Positions 1-6,093 of a stretch of DNA of 7,294 nt are shown in pieces (positions within the stretch are counted from its first letter, which is position 1; every line of letters begins with the position of its first letter). The notes under the pieces were generated by a model, which was not told where the DNA came from, did not search any database, and saw only the letters and a list, made by a program, of their open reading frames with translations. Both the position numbers and the translations under genes were made by a program. The DNA is from Actinomycetota bacterium (GTDB taxonomy: Bacteria; Actinomycetota; Actinomycetes; S36-B12): assembly GCA_027729865.1 (NCBI GenBank), contig JAQCBM010000093.1, forward strand, positions 1 to 7,294. The letters are read 5' to 3'.

Positions 1-2
1 TC

Positions 3-29
3 GCATTCGGGGATCATATGGAATTCTGA
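3..29 (+). CDS. Possible 3' end of an upstream gene (8 codons, then TGA)
   Basis: One forward frame reads AFGDHMEF and stops at TGA (27-29), 41 bases before the next start codon. It would fit the tail of a gene lying left of the window, transcribed in the same direction as the oxidoreductase that follows. Eight residues are too few for any family assignment. The call rests only on position, so it could equally be non-coding leader. Confidence 0.2.
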   Translation, partial: AFGDHMEF

Positions 30-61
30 CGATCGGCACCTGCCCGCTAGACAAACCCCTC

Positions 62-66
62 GGAGG
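62..66 (+). promoter_or_regulatory. Ribosome binding site deciding the start of the 71-1678 gene
   Basis: GGAGG sits 4 bases before the ATG at 71. The spacing is short but usable. It is the main reason to start at 71, because the same frame is open upstream to the window edge without a better start. Confidence 0.6.
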
Positions 67-70
67 CCGC

Positions 71-1678
71 ATGTCCATCGCCAGCTCGACATCGCAGACC
101 TATGACGACATCGTCGTCGGCTCAGGCATCAACGGTTTGGTCGCCGCCGCGCTCCTCGCGCGTGCGGGCAAGAAGGTGCTGGTTCTCGAGCGGAATGCCC
201 AACTCGGGGGGGCGATGTGGACGTCCACTGAACACCTTCCGGGTTTCACCATCGAGATGCTCTCGAGTTGGCACCCACTTTTCGTTGGCGGACCCGCGTA
301 TGCGGAGTTGGCAGCCGACCTCGAACGGCACGGCCTTCAGTACCGCAACACTCAGTGGCCAACCGGCGTGATCTGCCGGGACGGCACCGCTTTCATCTCA
401 ACCGACTCGGAATTGATGTCGCAGGAGATGAGTCGTCTGGGTGATCTGGAGAATTGGAATGCGCTGATGACGGACTTTGGCTCGAAGGCCGATTTGGCAT
501 TCGGCCTACTCGGGACCGACTTCTGGCGTCGAAATGCGTGGAAGTTCGGCTGGAAGGCGTACCGGCAGCTGGGCCGGCGGGGTCTGTTGGAATCCGGAGC
601 AGATTTGCTCGAGCCGGCCGGCCCGTGGGCCGATCGAACGTTCGATTCACCCGTAACCAGGGCACTGCTGGCACCGTGGGCTTTGCACAACGGCTTGGGG
701 CCGGACGACGCAGGTAGCGGCTTCATCACCACCGTCATTGCGGCTGCCATCGCCATGGGTGGGATGCCGGTTCCCGTCGGCGGGGGACGGTCGCTGGTCG
801 ACGCTCTGACGGCTGTGATCCACGAACACGGTGGCGAAGTGCGAACCGGGGTCAACGTCGTCGGGATTTCGACGTCGCATAACGGCTCTCGACGTCGTGC
901 CACCGGCGTTCGAACGGCCAATGGTGAGGAGTTGAAGGCCCGGGAAGCCGTTCTTGCCTCCGTCACACCCCCTGCGCTCTACGGCAACTTGCTTGATGAC
1001 ATCGACGTCCTGCCCGACCGTCGCGCCGCGGCGCAGCGGGTCCGTTTCGGTCGAGCGGGTATGCAAATTCACATCGCACTCGATGAGCCCGTGCAATGGA
1101 ATGGCGATCCCCGGCTAGCGGACACGGCCTTGATCCACATCCTCGATGGGATGGATTCGCTGTCCGAGTCGGTAAATGCCGCCAACCGCGGTTACCTGCC
1201 CGCTCGGCCCACCATCGTCGTCGGACAGCCCGCGACCGTAGACCCATCGCGAGTTCCTGAGGGCAAGGGCCTGCTGTGGATCCAACTGCAGGAGAATCCG
1301 AGACACGTCGCGGGTGATCTTGCGGGCGAAATCGATCCAGGTGACGGCACGTGGTCGCCTCGGCTGCGCGATGAGTACGCCGATCGGATCGTCAATGCCC
1401 TCGAACAGCACATCCCCAACGTACGAACGTCGCAGATTGCTCGCTTTGTACTAGGACCAGCGGATCTCGAGGCGATGAACGTCAACTTGGTCGGTGGCGA
1501 TCCGTACGCAGGGGATTGTCGGGTCGACCAGTACGCCCTGTGGCGACCACTCGCTACCGCGACCGGACACGACACAGGGGTCGAGCATCTGTGGCACATC
1601 GGCGCATCAACCCACCCGGGCCCGGGCCTCGGCGGAGGCTCGGGTTACCAGGTGGCGATGCGGCTACTCGGCAAGTAA
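71..1678 (+). CDS. Phytoene-desaturase-like FAD-dependent oxidoreductase (NAD(P)/FAD superfamily)
   Basis: This is a 535-residue flavoprotein of the phytoene dehydrogenase/amine-oxidase superfamily (COG1233 type). The N-terminus carries the dinucleotide-binding beta-alpha-beta fold, GSGINGLVAA at residues 17-26 (glycines 17, 19, 22), with an acidic residue (E40) ending the second strand and the RNAQLGGAM turn after it. The C-terminus has the second FAD contact, IGASTHPGPGLGGGSGYQVA, where carotenoid desaturases have a similar PG-G-G segment. Length is normal for the family and the ORF is intact. The start at 71 is supported by GGAGG at 62-66. The frame stays open to the left edge, so a longer protein cannot be fully excluded. 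No carotenoid genes lie nearby. Neighbours are ring-degradation enzymes, so a catabolic dehydrogenation or isomerisation is more likely than carotenoid synthesis (inference). Family assignment is firm; the substrate is unknown. Confidence 0.88.
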   Translation: MSIASSTSQTYDDIVVGSGINGLVAAALLARAGKKVLVLERNAQLGGAMWTSTEHLPGFTIEMLSSWHPLFVGGPAYAELAADLERHGLQYRNTQWPTGVICRDGTAFISTDSELMSQEMSRLGDLENWNALMTDFGSKADLAFGLLGTDFWRRNAWKFGWKAYRQLGRRGLLESGADLLEPAGPWADRTFDSPVTRALLAPWALHNGLGPDDAGSGFITTVIAAAIAMGGMPVPVGGGRSLVDALTAVIHEHGGEVRTGVNVVGISTSHNGSRRRATGVRTANGEELKAREAVLASVTPPALYGNLLDDIDVLPDRRAAAQRVRFGRAGMQIHIALDEPVQWNGDPRLADTALIHILDGMDSLSESVNAANRGYLPARPTIVVGQPATVDPSRVPEGKGLLWIQLQENPRHVAGDLAGEIDPGDGTWSPRLRDEYADRIVNALEQHIPNVRTSQIARFVLGPADLEAMNVNLVGGDPYAGDCRVDQYALWRPLATATGHDTGVEHLWHIGASTHPGPGLGGGSGYQVAMRLLGK

Positions 1679-1680
1679 GC

Positions 1681-1701
1681 CGCTCGGAAAATCAGCGAGC
1701 G
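1681..1701. terminator. Candidate bidirectional hairpin terminator between convergent genes
   Basis: CGCTCG (1681-1686) and CGAGCG (1696-1701) form a 6-bp GC-rich stem with a 9-base loop. It begins 2 bases after the forward oxidoreductase stop, and its right arm lies inside the last codons of the reverse cyclase gene (stop at 1692-1694). No T-run follows on either strand, so it is not a classical intrinsic terminator. T-less hairpins of this kind are often proposed as terminators in actinobacteria. The location between two convergent gene ends is the main support. Confidence 0.4.
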
Positions 1702-2465
1702 ACCAGGGCCAATACGCGGCAGGGGCTGCCTGATCCGTTGACGATCGGTAGCGGTGCGGCGATCACAACGGCGCCGGTAGTCGGGAGCTTGTCCAGGTTC
1801 CGAAGTTGTGTTAGCCCGTACTTGCTGTTGCCGCAAAACATCGCGTGGCACGGGAATGGGGGGTCGAAACCGAACGCGCCACCAGCATCTGTGCCCACCG
1901 TCTCGACACCCCAACCCAAAATCTCTGTGTTTTCAGCGATGTATTTTGCCGCTTCAGGCGTGACACCGGGAGTGTGTGGGCCATTCTCGTCGGCGTTCGC
2001 AAAGGCGGCCGGATCGTCACCGAACTTGGACCAACCGGTTCGGTAGAGCACCCAACCGTTCTTGGGCAGGGCACCGTTTTGCGCCTCCCACGCCTTGAGA
2101 TCTTCCAGGGTCAAGCAGTAGTCCGGGTTCGCGGTACTTTCAGCCACCTTGTCAATAACCACCGCAGGTCCCACGAGTCGTTGAGCGGGTACCTGGCTTA
2201 CGTCATCGAGACCCTTACCGGTCACCCAGTGATTGGGGGCATCAAAGTGCGTACCTGTGTGCTCCCCCGTGCGAAAGTTGTTCCAATACCAGGCCGGTCC
2301 ACGATCGTCGTAGGCACTGATCTCCTCCAACTCGAAGGTCGCCGTCTGCCCGAACTCCGGCGGCAGAGCAAGGATCGGTGTTCCCGAGTGCAACGGTGAG
2401 GTGAGGTCGACGACCTCAACAGATCCGTCCACGATGCCTGCGGCGAGTTGCGCGAGATCGGACAT
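1692..2465 (-). CDS. Cyclase-family metal-dependent hydrolase (kynurenine formamidase / isatin hydrolase-like)
   Basis: This 257-residue protein belongs to the cyclase family (Pfam Cyclase), which includes kynurenine formamidase and isatin hydrolase. These enzymes hydrolyse amide or cyclic amide/lactone bonds with Mn or Zn. The diagnostic metal motif HxGTHxDxPxH is complete, HTGTHFDAPNH at residues 69-79 (His69, His73, Asp75, His79). The conserved C-terminal blocks GTDAG (191-195), PPFPCH (202-207) and SGSPCRVLALV (245-255) are present. An upstream GTG at 2513 overlaps the preceding stop codon as GTGA. The ATG at 2465 is preferred because GGAAGGA lies just before it. The gene follows the monooxygenase/OYE fusion after a 44-base gap on the same strand, so the two probably share a transcript. 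A plausible job is opening a cyclic amide or lactone made by that pathway (inference). Isatin hydrolase activity is attractive next to an anthraniloyl-CoA-type enzyme but unproven. Confidence 0.92.
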   Translation of the reverse strand: MSDLAQLAAGIVDGSVEVVDLTSPLHSGTPILALPPEFGQTATFELEEISAYDDRGPAWYWNNFRTGEHTGTHFDAPNHWVTGKGLDDVSQVPAQRLVGPAVVIDKVAESTANPDYCLTLEDLKAWEAQNGALPKNGWVLYRTGWSKFGDDPAAFANADENGPHTPGVTPEAAKYIAENTEILGWGVETVGTDAGGAFGFDPPFPCHAMFCGNSKYGLTQLRNLDKLPTTGAVVIAAPLPIVNGSGSPCRVLALVAR

Positions 2466-2509
2466 TCGATTTCCTTCCGTGGTTGCGGGCATATGCCCAT
2501 TGTGGTTGC

Positions 2510-4867
2510 TCACTGCTTCGGTCGCCAGCGCTTTGGTCTATTCATCGAGGCGTCCTGCGGGACCAACTCAAGGCGCGGCTTCGGATCCTCCGCACGCCCG
2601 GCAGGCGGCTTCCAGCTACCTCCGACGTACGGCATAGGCCACGGCACCTTGACGCCCTGGTCGGCCGCCGCGTGCAAGGTCCACTGGGGGTCATACAAGT
2701 GCGGGCGCCCAATGGCGCACAGGTCCGCGCGGCCCGCGGCAATATTGGTGTTGACATCATCCCAAGAACTGATCGCGCCGACAGCCATCGTGTCGATTCC
2801 GACGATGTTGCGGATCCGATCGGAGAACGGCGTCTGATAGGAACGACCGTATTCGGGTTTAGCGTCGGGTGTGGTCTGACCCGAGGACACGTCAATCACA
2901 TCAACACCGTGCTCCTTGAACGCCCGGGCGATATCGAGGATGTCGTCGAACGAGATGCCGTCCGGAACCCAATCGGACGCGGATATGCGCACGAACATCG
3001 GTCGATCCTCCGGCCATGCCGCGCGCACAGCGTCGAAAACCTCAAGCGGGTAGCGAAGGCGGTTCTCCAAGGAGCCTCCGTACTCGTCAGTGCGCTGGTT
3101 AGAAACCGGGGTCAGGAAACTCGAGAGCAAGTAACCGTGCGCACAGTGGAGTTCGAGCACGTCGAAACCAGCCCGAGCTGCACGAAGGGTCGTCTCGACA
3201 AACTGGTCGCGGACCACGTCCATGTCGACCCGGGTCATTTCGGCGGGTACCTGGCTGTAGGGCAGGTACGGCAGCGGCGATGGGCCCATGATGGCCCAGT
3301 TGCCCTCATCCAGCGGTTGGTCGATTCCGTCCCACATAACCTTCGTTGAGCCCTTGCGGCCGGAGTGCCCGATCTGGATTCCCATTTTCGCGAAAGTCGT
3401 GTGCCCGAAATCGACGATCCGCGTCCAGGCGGCTTCTTGGTCGTCGTTCCACAAACCTCCGCAGCCCGGTGTGATGCGACCTTCTGGGGACACACACACC
3501 ATCTCGGTCATCACAAGCCCAGCCCCACCAAGCGCCTTGCTGCCCAGGTGAACGAGGTGGAAGTCACCGGGTACTCCATCGACGGATGAGTACATGTCCA
3601 TGGCAGACACTGCGACTCTATTGGGAAGGACGACGTCACGAACCCGATACGGCAGGAACATCGGGGGCACGGACGCTGTGCCCTTGGGTACTTTCCCACG
3701 AGCGATTTCGTGCTCAAGCAGCCATGCATCTACCTGTTGCACGAACGCAGGGTCACGTTCTTGAAGATTTCCGTACGTGATCCGGCGACTGCGGGTCATG
3801 AGATTGAATGCGAATTGCACAGGTTCTTGCCCGCTGTACTGGTCCAACTCCTCGAACCACTCCAAACTTGCCTGGGCCGAGCGCTGGGTGCTCTTGATGA
3901 CCGGAGTGCGCTCCTGGTCGTAGGCCTTCAATGCCGTCTCGATGGTGGGTTGCTCGCGCAGACATGCGGCCAACGCGAGAGCGTCCTCCATCGCGAGTTT
4001 GGTGCCAGATCCAATACTGAAGTGCGCGGTATGTGCTGCATCCCCCATCAGCACAAGGTTCTCGTGCACGAGGGTCTGATTGCGGATCGTGCGGAATGTG
4101 ACCCACTTACTGTTATTGGCAACGAGGGAGTGGTCGCCGAGGATGTCGGCGAAAATCTCTTTGACTCGGGCGATACTCGCTTCATCACTGACACCCGGTG
4201 GGAGTGACCCCGCATCGACCGCGTCGAAGCCTGCGGCCCGCCAGACATCTTCATGCATCTCCACGATGAATGTGCTCATGTGAGCATCCATCGGGTAGGC
4301 GTGGATCTGCATCACCCCGAACGGTGTATTTCGGATGAAGAACTCAAACGCTTCGAACACTAGATCGGTTCCGAGCCACATGTACTTGCATACCCGCGGA
4401 TCGACCGTGGTTCCGAAGTCCGCTTCGAACTTCTCACGAATCGCACTATTGATCCCGTCGCATGCGATGACGAGGTCGTATTCGGCCATCAGTTGCTCGA
4501 CCGGAGGCGCTTCGGTGCGGTAGTGGACGGGAACCCCATGGTCGGCAGCACGTCGCTGAAGAACGTGCAGCAACTCCTTGCGACTCATGGCGGCGAATCC
4601 GTTGCCCGCCACCGTGAATCGCACGCCATCAAGGTCTACGTCAACGTCGTCCCAGTAGGCAAATGACTTCCCCATGTCCTCGAATAGGGACTGGTCGGAG
4701 GCCTTGATCCCGCTCAGCGTCTGATCGCTGAACACGACTCCGAAGCCGAAGGTGTCGTCAGGGGCATTTCGCTCCCACACCGTGATGTCCGCCTGGGGAT
4801 CGAGTTGCTTGACCAGACTGGAGAAGTACAGCCCTCCGGGACCACCGCCGATGACTGCAATCCTCAT
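2510..4867 (-). CDS. Fused FAD monooxygenase / old yellow enzyme (salicylyl-CoA 5-hydroxylase or 2-aminobenzoyl-CoA monooxygenase/reductase family)
   Basis: This intact 785-residue fusion has two flavin domains. Residues 1 to about 380 form a class A aromatic hydroxylase: FAD fold GGGPGG at 7-12, WERN at 31-34, ACDGINS around 137, and GDAAHTAHFSIGSG at 275-288. Residues about 400-745 form an OYE-type FMN barrel: LPNRVAVSAMDMYS at 414-427, QIGHSGRKGSTK at 498-509, LHCAHGYLLSSFLTP at 573-587 (His574, His577, Tyr579), RTDEYGGSLENR at 592-603 and AIGRPHLYDP at 718-727. This architecture and length are known from 2-aminobenzoyl-CoA monooxygenase/reductase (Azoarcus evansii) and salicylyl-CoA 5-hydroxylase (Streptomyces SdgC). 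These act in the cytoplasm on aryl-CoA thioesters, the first domain hydroxylating and the second reducing the ring. AGGGGAG lies 6 bases before the ATG. No CoA ligase is visible in the window. The exact aryl-CoA substrate cannot be assigned. Confidence 0.92.
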   Translation of the reverse strand: MRIAVIGGGPGGLYFSSLVKQLDPQADITVWERNAPDDTFGFGVVFSDQTLSGIKASDQSLFEDMGKSFAYWDDVDVDLDGVRFTVAGNGFAAMSRKELLHVLQRRAADHGVPVHYRTEAPPVEQLMAEYDLVIACDGINSAIREKFEADFGTTVDPRVCKYMWLGTDLVFEAFEFFIRNTPFGVMQIHAYPMDAHMSTFIVEMHEDVWRAAGFDAVDAGSLPPGVSDEASIARVKEIFADILGDHSLVANNSKWVTFRTIRNQTLVHENLVLMGDAAHTAHFSIGSGTKLAMEDALALAACLREQPTIETALKAYDQERTPVIKSTQRSAQASLEWFEELDQYSGQEPVQFAFNLMTRSRRITYGNLQERDPAFVQQVDAWLLEHEIARGKVPKGTASVPPMFLPYRVRDVVLPNRVAVSAMDMYSSVDGVPGDFHLVHLGSKALGGAGLVMTEMVCVSPEGRITPGCGGLWNDDQEAAWTRIVDFGHTTFAKMGIQIGHSGRKGSTKVMWDGIDQPLDEGNWAIMGPSPLPYLPYSQVPAEMTRVDMDVVRDQFVETTLRAARAGFDVLELHCAHGYLLSSFLTPVSNQRTDEYGGSLENRLRYPLEVFDAVRAAWPEDRPMFVRISASDWVPDGISFDDILDIARAFKEHGVDVIDVSSGQTTPDAKPEYGRSYQTPFSDRIRNIVGIDTMAVGAISSWDDVNTNIAAGRADLCAIGRPHLYDPQWTLHAAADQGVKVPWPMPYVGGSWKPPAGRAEDPKPRLELVPQDASMNRPKRWRPKQ

Positions 4868-4890
4868 GGACCACTCCCCTCACGATCCGA

Positions 4891-4907
4891 GAGCGACAAT
4901 TGCGCTC
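4891..4907. repeat. Short inverted repeat in the leader of the fusion gene
   Basis: GAGCG (4891-4895) and CGCTC (4903-4907) are perfect inverted 5-base arms around a 7-base spacer. The element begins 24 bases upstream of the fusion gene start. It could form a small leader hairpin or be part of an operator. A 5-base arm can arise by chance, so support is weak. Confidence 0.3.
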
Positions 4908-4913
4908 GGTCTA

Positions 4914-4950
4914 GCGTATTTGTGACTATCGACAATAGTACGATATACGC
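4914..4950. promoter_or_regulatory. 37-base dyad, candidate operator for a local repressor
   Basis: Two nested inverted repeats share one centre at position 4932. The outer arms are GCGTAT (4914-4919) and ATACGC (4945-4950). The inner arms are ACTAT (4925-4929) and ATAGT (4935-4939). Such symmetry is expected for a site bound by a dimer or a pair of dimers, for example of TetR, GntR or MarR type. It covers the likely forward -35 and -10, so binding would block SDR transcription and probably affect the divergent fusion gene too. No regulator gene lies in the window to confirm it. Confidence 0.5.
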
Positions 4951-4977
4951 GACTTACCGATGCGGCAATGGAAACCC

Positions 4978-4983
4978 GGGAGG
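4978..4983 (+). promoter_or_regulatory. Ribosome binding site deciding the SDR start
   Basis: GGGAGG lies 8 bases before the ATG at 4992. An in-frame ATG at 4968 would place this motif inside the coding region and add eight residues not expected before the SDR fold. The start at 4992 is therefore preferred. Confidence 0.65.
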
Positions 4984-4991
4984 ATGGGGCA

Positions 4992-5765
4992 ATGCCAGGC
5001 AGATTCACCGACCGAGTGGCCATCATCACGGGAGGCGCCGGTGGCTTGGGGCTCGCGATAGCCCGAGCGTTAGGCGACGAGGGCGGCGCGGTTGCCATCT
5101 GGGACACCAATGCCGAGGCAATTGAGCAGGGAGTCCTTGAACTCACAGGCGCAGGGCTCCGAACCGCAGGCTTCTCGGTGGACGTGCGAGACCGGGCATC
5201 GGTTGCACAAGCAGCGGCGCAGACAGTCGAGACCTTAGGTATTCCGACTGTGCTGATCGCCGCGGCAGGAGGATCGCTGGGAACCCCGCGCGATATTGAG
5301 GACATAACGGAAGCGGACTTAGACCTAGTGATCGACGTCAACATCAAGGGTACGTATAACTGCGCAGCTGAGGTGGTCCCGCACATGCGAGACGCTGGCG
5401 GCGGCGCCATCGTGACTTTCTCGTCCATAGGCGGCCGGTCAACTAGTCCTGTGACGGGTGTCCCCTATGCCGCAGCCAAAGCCGGCATCCTCGGGCTGAC
5501 TCGGCGATTAGCCCGCGAGGTCGGACCCGACGGCATCCGCGTGAACGCGATCGCACCCGGACTGTTCCTTACCGGCCGCTTACAGGGCATGTTCGACGCC
5601 ATGAGTGACAAGGATCGCAACGAAGTGCTCGACTCCATCCCCCTGCACCGGATGCCGGATCTTCGCGAGTGCGTGGACCCGGTCCTTTTCCTCGCCGGCC
5701 CCGAGTCGTCGTACATCACCGGCGCGGTGCTCGACGTCAACGGTGGCCGTTTCATGGCCGGCTGA
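4992..5765 (+). CDS. SDR-family NAD(P)-dependent oxidoreductase
   Basis: This 257-residue classical short-chain dehydrogenase/reductase is FabG-like in layout. The cofactor motif TGGAGGLG is at residues 13-20, with Asp38 after the second strand (WDTN), which favours NAD(H) over NADP(H). The catalytic set is complete: Asn117 (DVNIKG), Ser144/Ser145 (TFSSIGG), Tyr159 and Lys163 (YAAAK). RVNAIAPG at 183-190 and the C-terminal VNGGRFMAG are typical. The usual NNAG motif is replaced by AAAGG at 90-94. The gene is divergent from the fusion monooxygenase and shares its control region, so it probably acts in the same pathway, oxidising an alcohol or dihydrodiol-like intermediate or reducing a ketone (inference). 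Its stop codon directly abuts a truncated gene on the other strand. Confidence 0.93.
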   Translation: MPGRFTDRVAIITGGAGGLGLAIARALGDEGGAVAIWDTNAEAIEQGVLELTGAGLRTAGFSVDVRDRASVAQAAAQTVETLGIPTVLIAAAGGSLGTPRDIEDITEADLDLVIDVNIKGTYNCAAEVVPHMRDAGGGAIVTFSSIGGRSTSPVTGVPYAAAKAGILGLTRRLAREVGPDGIRVNAIAPGLFLTGRLQGMFDAMSDKDRNEVLDSIPLHRMPDLRECVDPVLFLAGPESSYITGAVLDVNGGRFMAG

Positions 5766-5771
5766 GCCGGC
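5757..5771. repeat. GCCGGC-TGA-GCCGGC repeat at the SDR / truncated-gene junction
   Basis: GCCGGC occurs at 5757-5762 and again at 5766-5771, separated only by the SDR stop codon TGA. Each copy is itself palindromic, so the pair is both a direct and an inverted repeat and can fold into a tight 6-bp hairpin with a 3-base loop. It falls exactly where the homology of the reverse-strand luciferase-like gene ends. It may be the microhomology of a recombination joint, a terminator hairpin for the SDR gene, or chance in GC-rich DNA. Confidence 0.45.
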
Positions 5772-5945
5772 GATGGGTAGAAGGAAGTCGATACCAACCT
5801 CGTCGGCAATCTTTGCCAATCGGAGATTGTCGTCCCAACTTCCCGTCCAGCGATCTTCGACCTTCGTCACCGCCATGCCCGAAGAACAGTTCGACGAGAA
5901 CAGGCCTAGCTTGAAGTCCTTGCCATCCAGTATCGACTTGGTCAT
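5766..5945 (-). pseudogene. Luciferase-like flavin monooxygenase, 5' fragment (truncated)
   Basis: From the ATG at 5945 the first 59 or so residues match the N-terminus of the LLM class (bacterial luciferase-like, FMNH2-dependent; the group with RutA and SfnG). The pieces are KLGLFSSNCSSGMAVTKV at residues 12-29, DRW at 31-33, SWDDNLRLAKIADEVGIDF at 36-54 and LLPIA at 55-59. Intact members are several hundred residues long and continue here with an Arg-Trp segment and the rest of the TIM barrel. This one runs straight into the antisense of the SDR gene. The frame continues to a stop at 5580, giving a 121-residue chimera with no plausible fold. AAAGGTGA precedes the start by 8 bases, so the 5' end still looks expressed. 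It lies downstream of the isomerase and FAH genes on the same strand, suggesting it was the third gene of that operon before a rearrangement cut it. Confidence 0.75.
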
Positions 5946-6001
5946 GTTTGTTCACCTTTCGCTCTTGTATCGAGCCGGGGCCTCCTCGCACCCGGTTCGA
6001 C

Positions 6002-6017
6002 GACGCATGGTTGCGTC
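6002..6017. repeat. Inverted repeat in the gap between isomerase and truncated LLM genes
   Basis: GACGC (6002-6006) and GCGTC (6013-6017) are perfect 5-base inverted arms around a 6-base spacer. They lie in the 148-base gap between the isomerase stop and the luciferase-like start. The gap holds no convincing ORF. The repeat could be a weak intercistronic hairpin or operator; chance is also possible. Confidence 0.25.
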
Positions 6018-6093
6018 ACCGTGGCCCTTCGTGGTCTTTCCCGTCTATCCATCGAACGCCGGAATGTGTCCATATCGCGCCGTAGCCACTTGG

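Larger units (their letters stand above)
4868..4991. promoter_or_regulatory. Divergent control region between the fusion and SDR genes
   Basis: This 124-base, locally AT-richer stretch lies between two divergent start codons, so it should hold promoters in both directions. On the forward strand TTGTGA (4920-4925) and TATACG (4944-4949) make a possible -35/-10 pair with an 18-base spacer. I could not pick a convincing reverse promoter by eye. Two inverted repeats lie here and are listed separately. The ribosome sites AGGGGAG (reverse, 4874-4880) and GGGAGG (forward, 4978-4983) mark its two ends. Confidence 0.6.

Noticed and set aside
352..966. Reverse-strand open frame of 204 codons inside the phytoene-desaturase-like gene
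   Set aside because: It is wholly antisense to a clear enzyme gene, has low-complexity Arg/Ser/Pro-rich composition and no recognisable motif. This is typical of shadow frames in GC-rich DNA.
2466..2513. GTG at 2513 as the cyclase start, giving a 4-base GTGA overlap with the fusion gene stop
   Set aside because: The overlap is tempting, but no good ribosome site precedes it, whereas GGAAGGA directly precedes the ATG at 2465. The extra 16 residues do not resemble the family N-terminus.
2483..3349. Forward-strand open frame of 288 codons opposite the fusion gene
   Set aside because: It lies opposite the intact OYE domain and has no family signature. The reverse frame carries the full conserved motif set.
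4880..5428. Reverse-strand open frame of 182 codons across the SDR gene and divergent region
   Set aside because: It is Ala/Ser/Pro-rich antisense of the SDR coding sequence and would span the divergent control region.
5766..6093. A mobile element explaining the truncated gene
   Set aside because: No transposase, terminal inverted repeats or target duplication could be seen around the joint; only the GCCGGC repeat is present.
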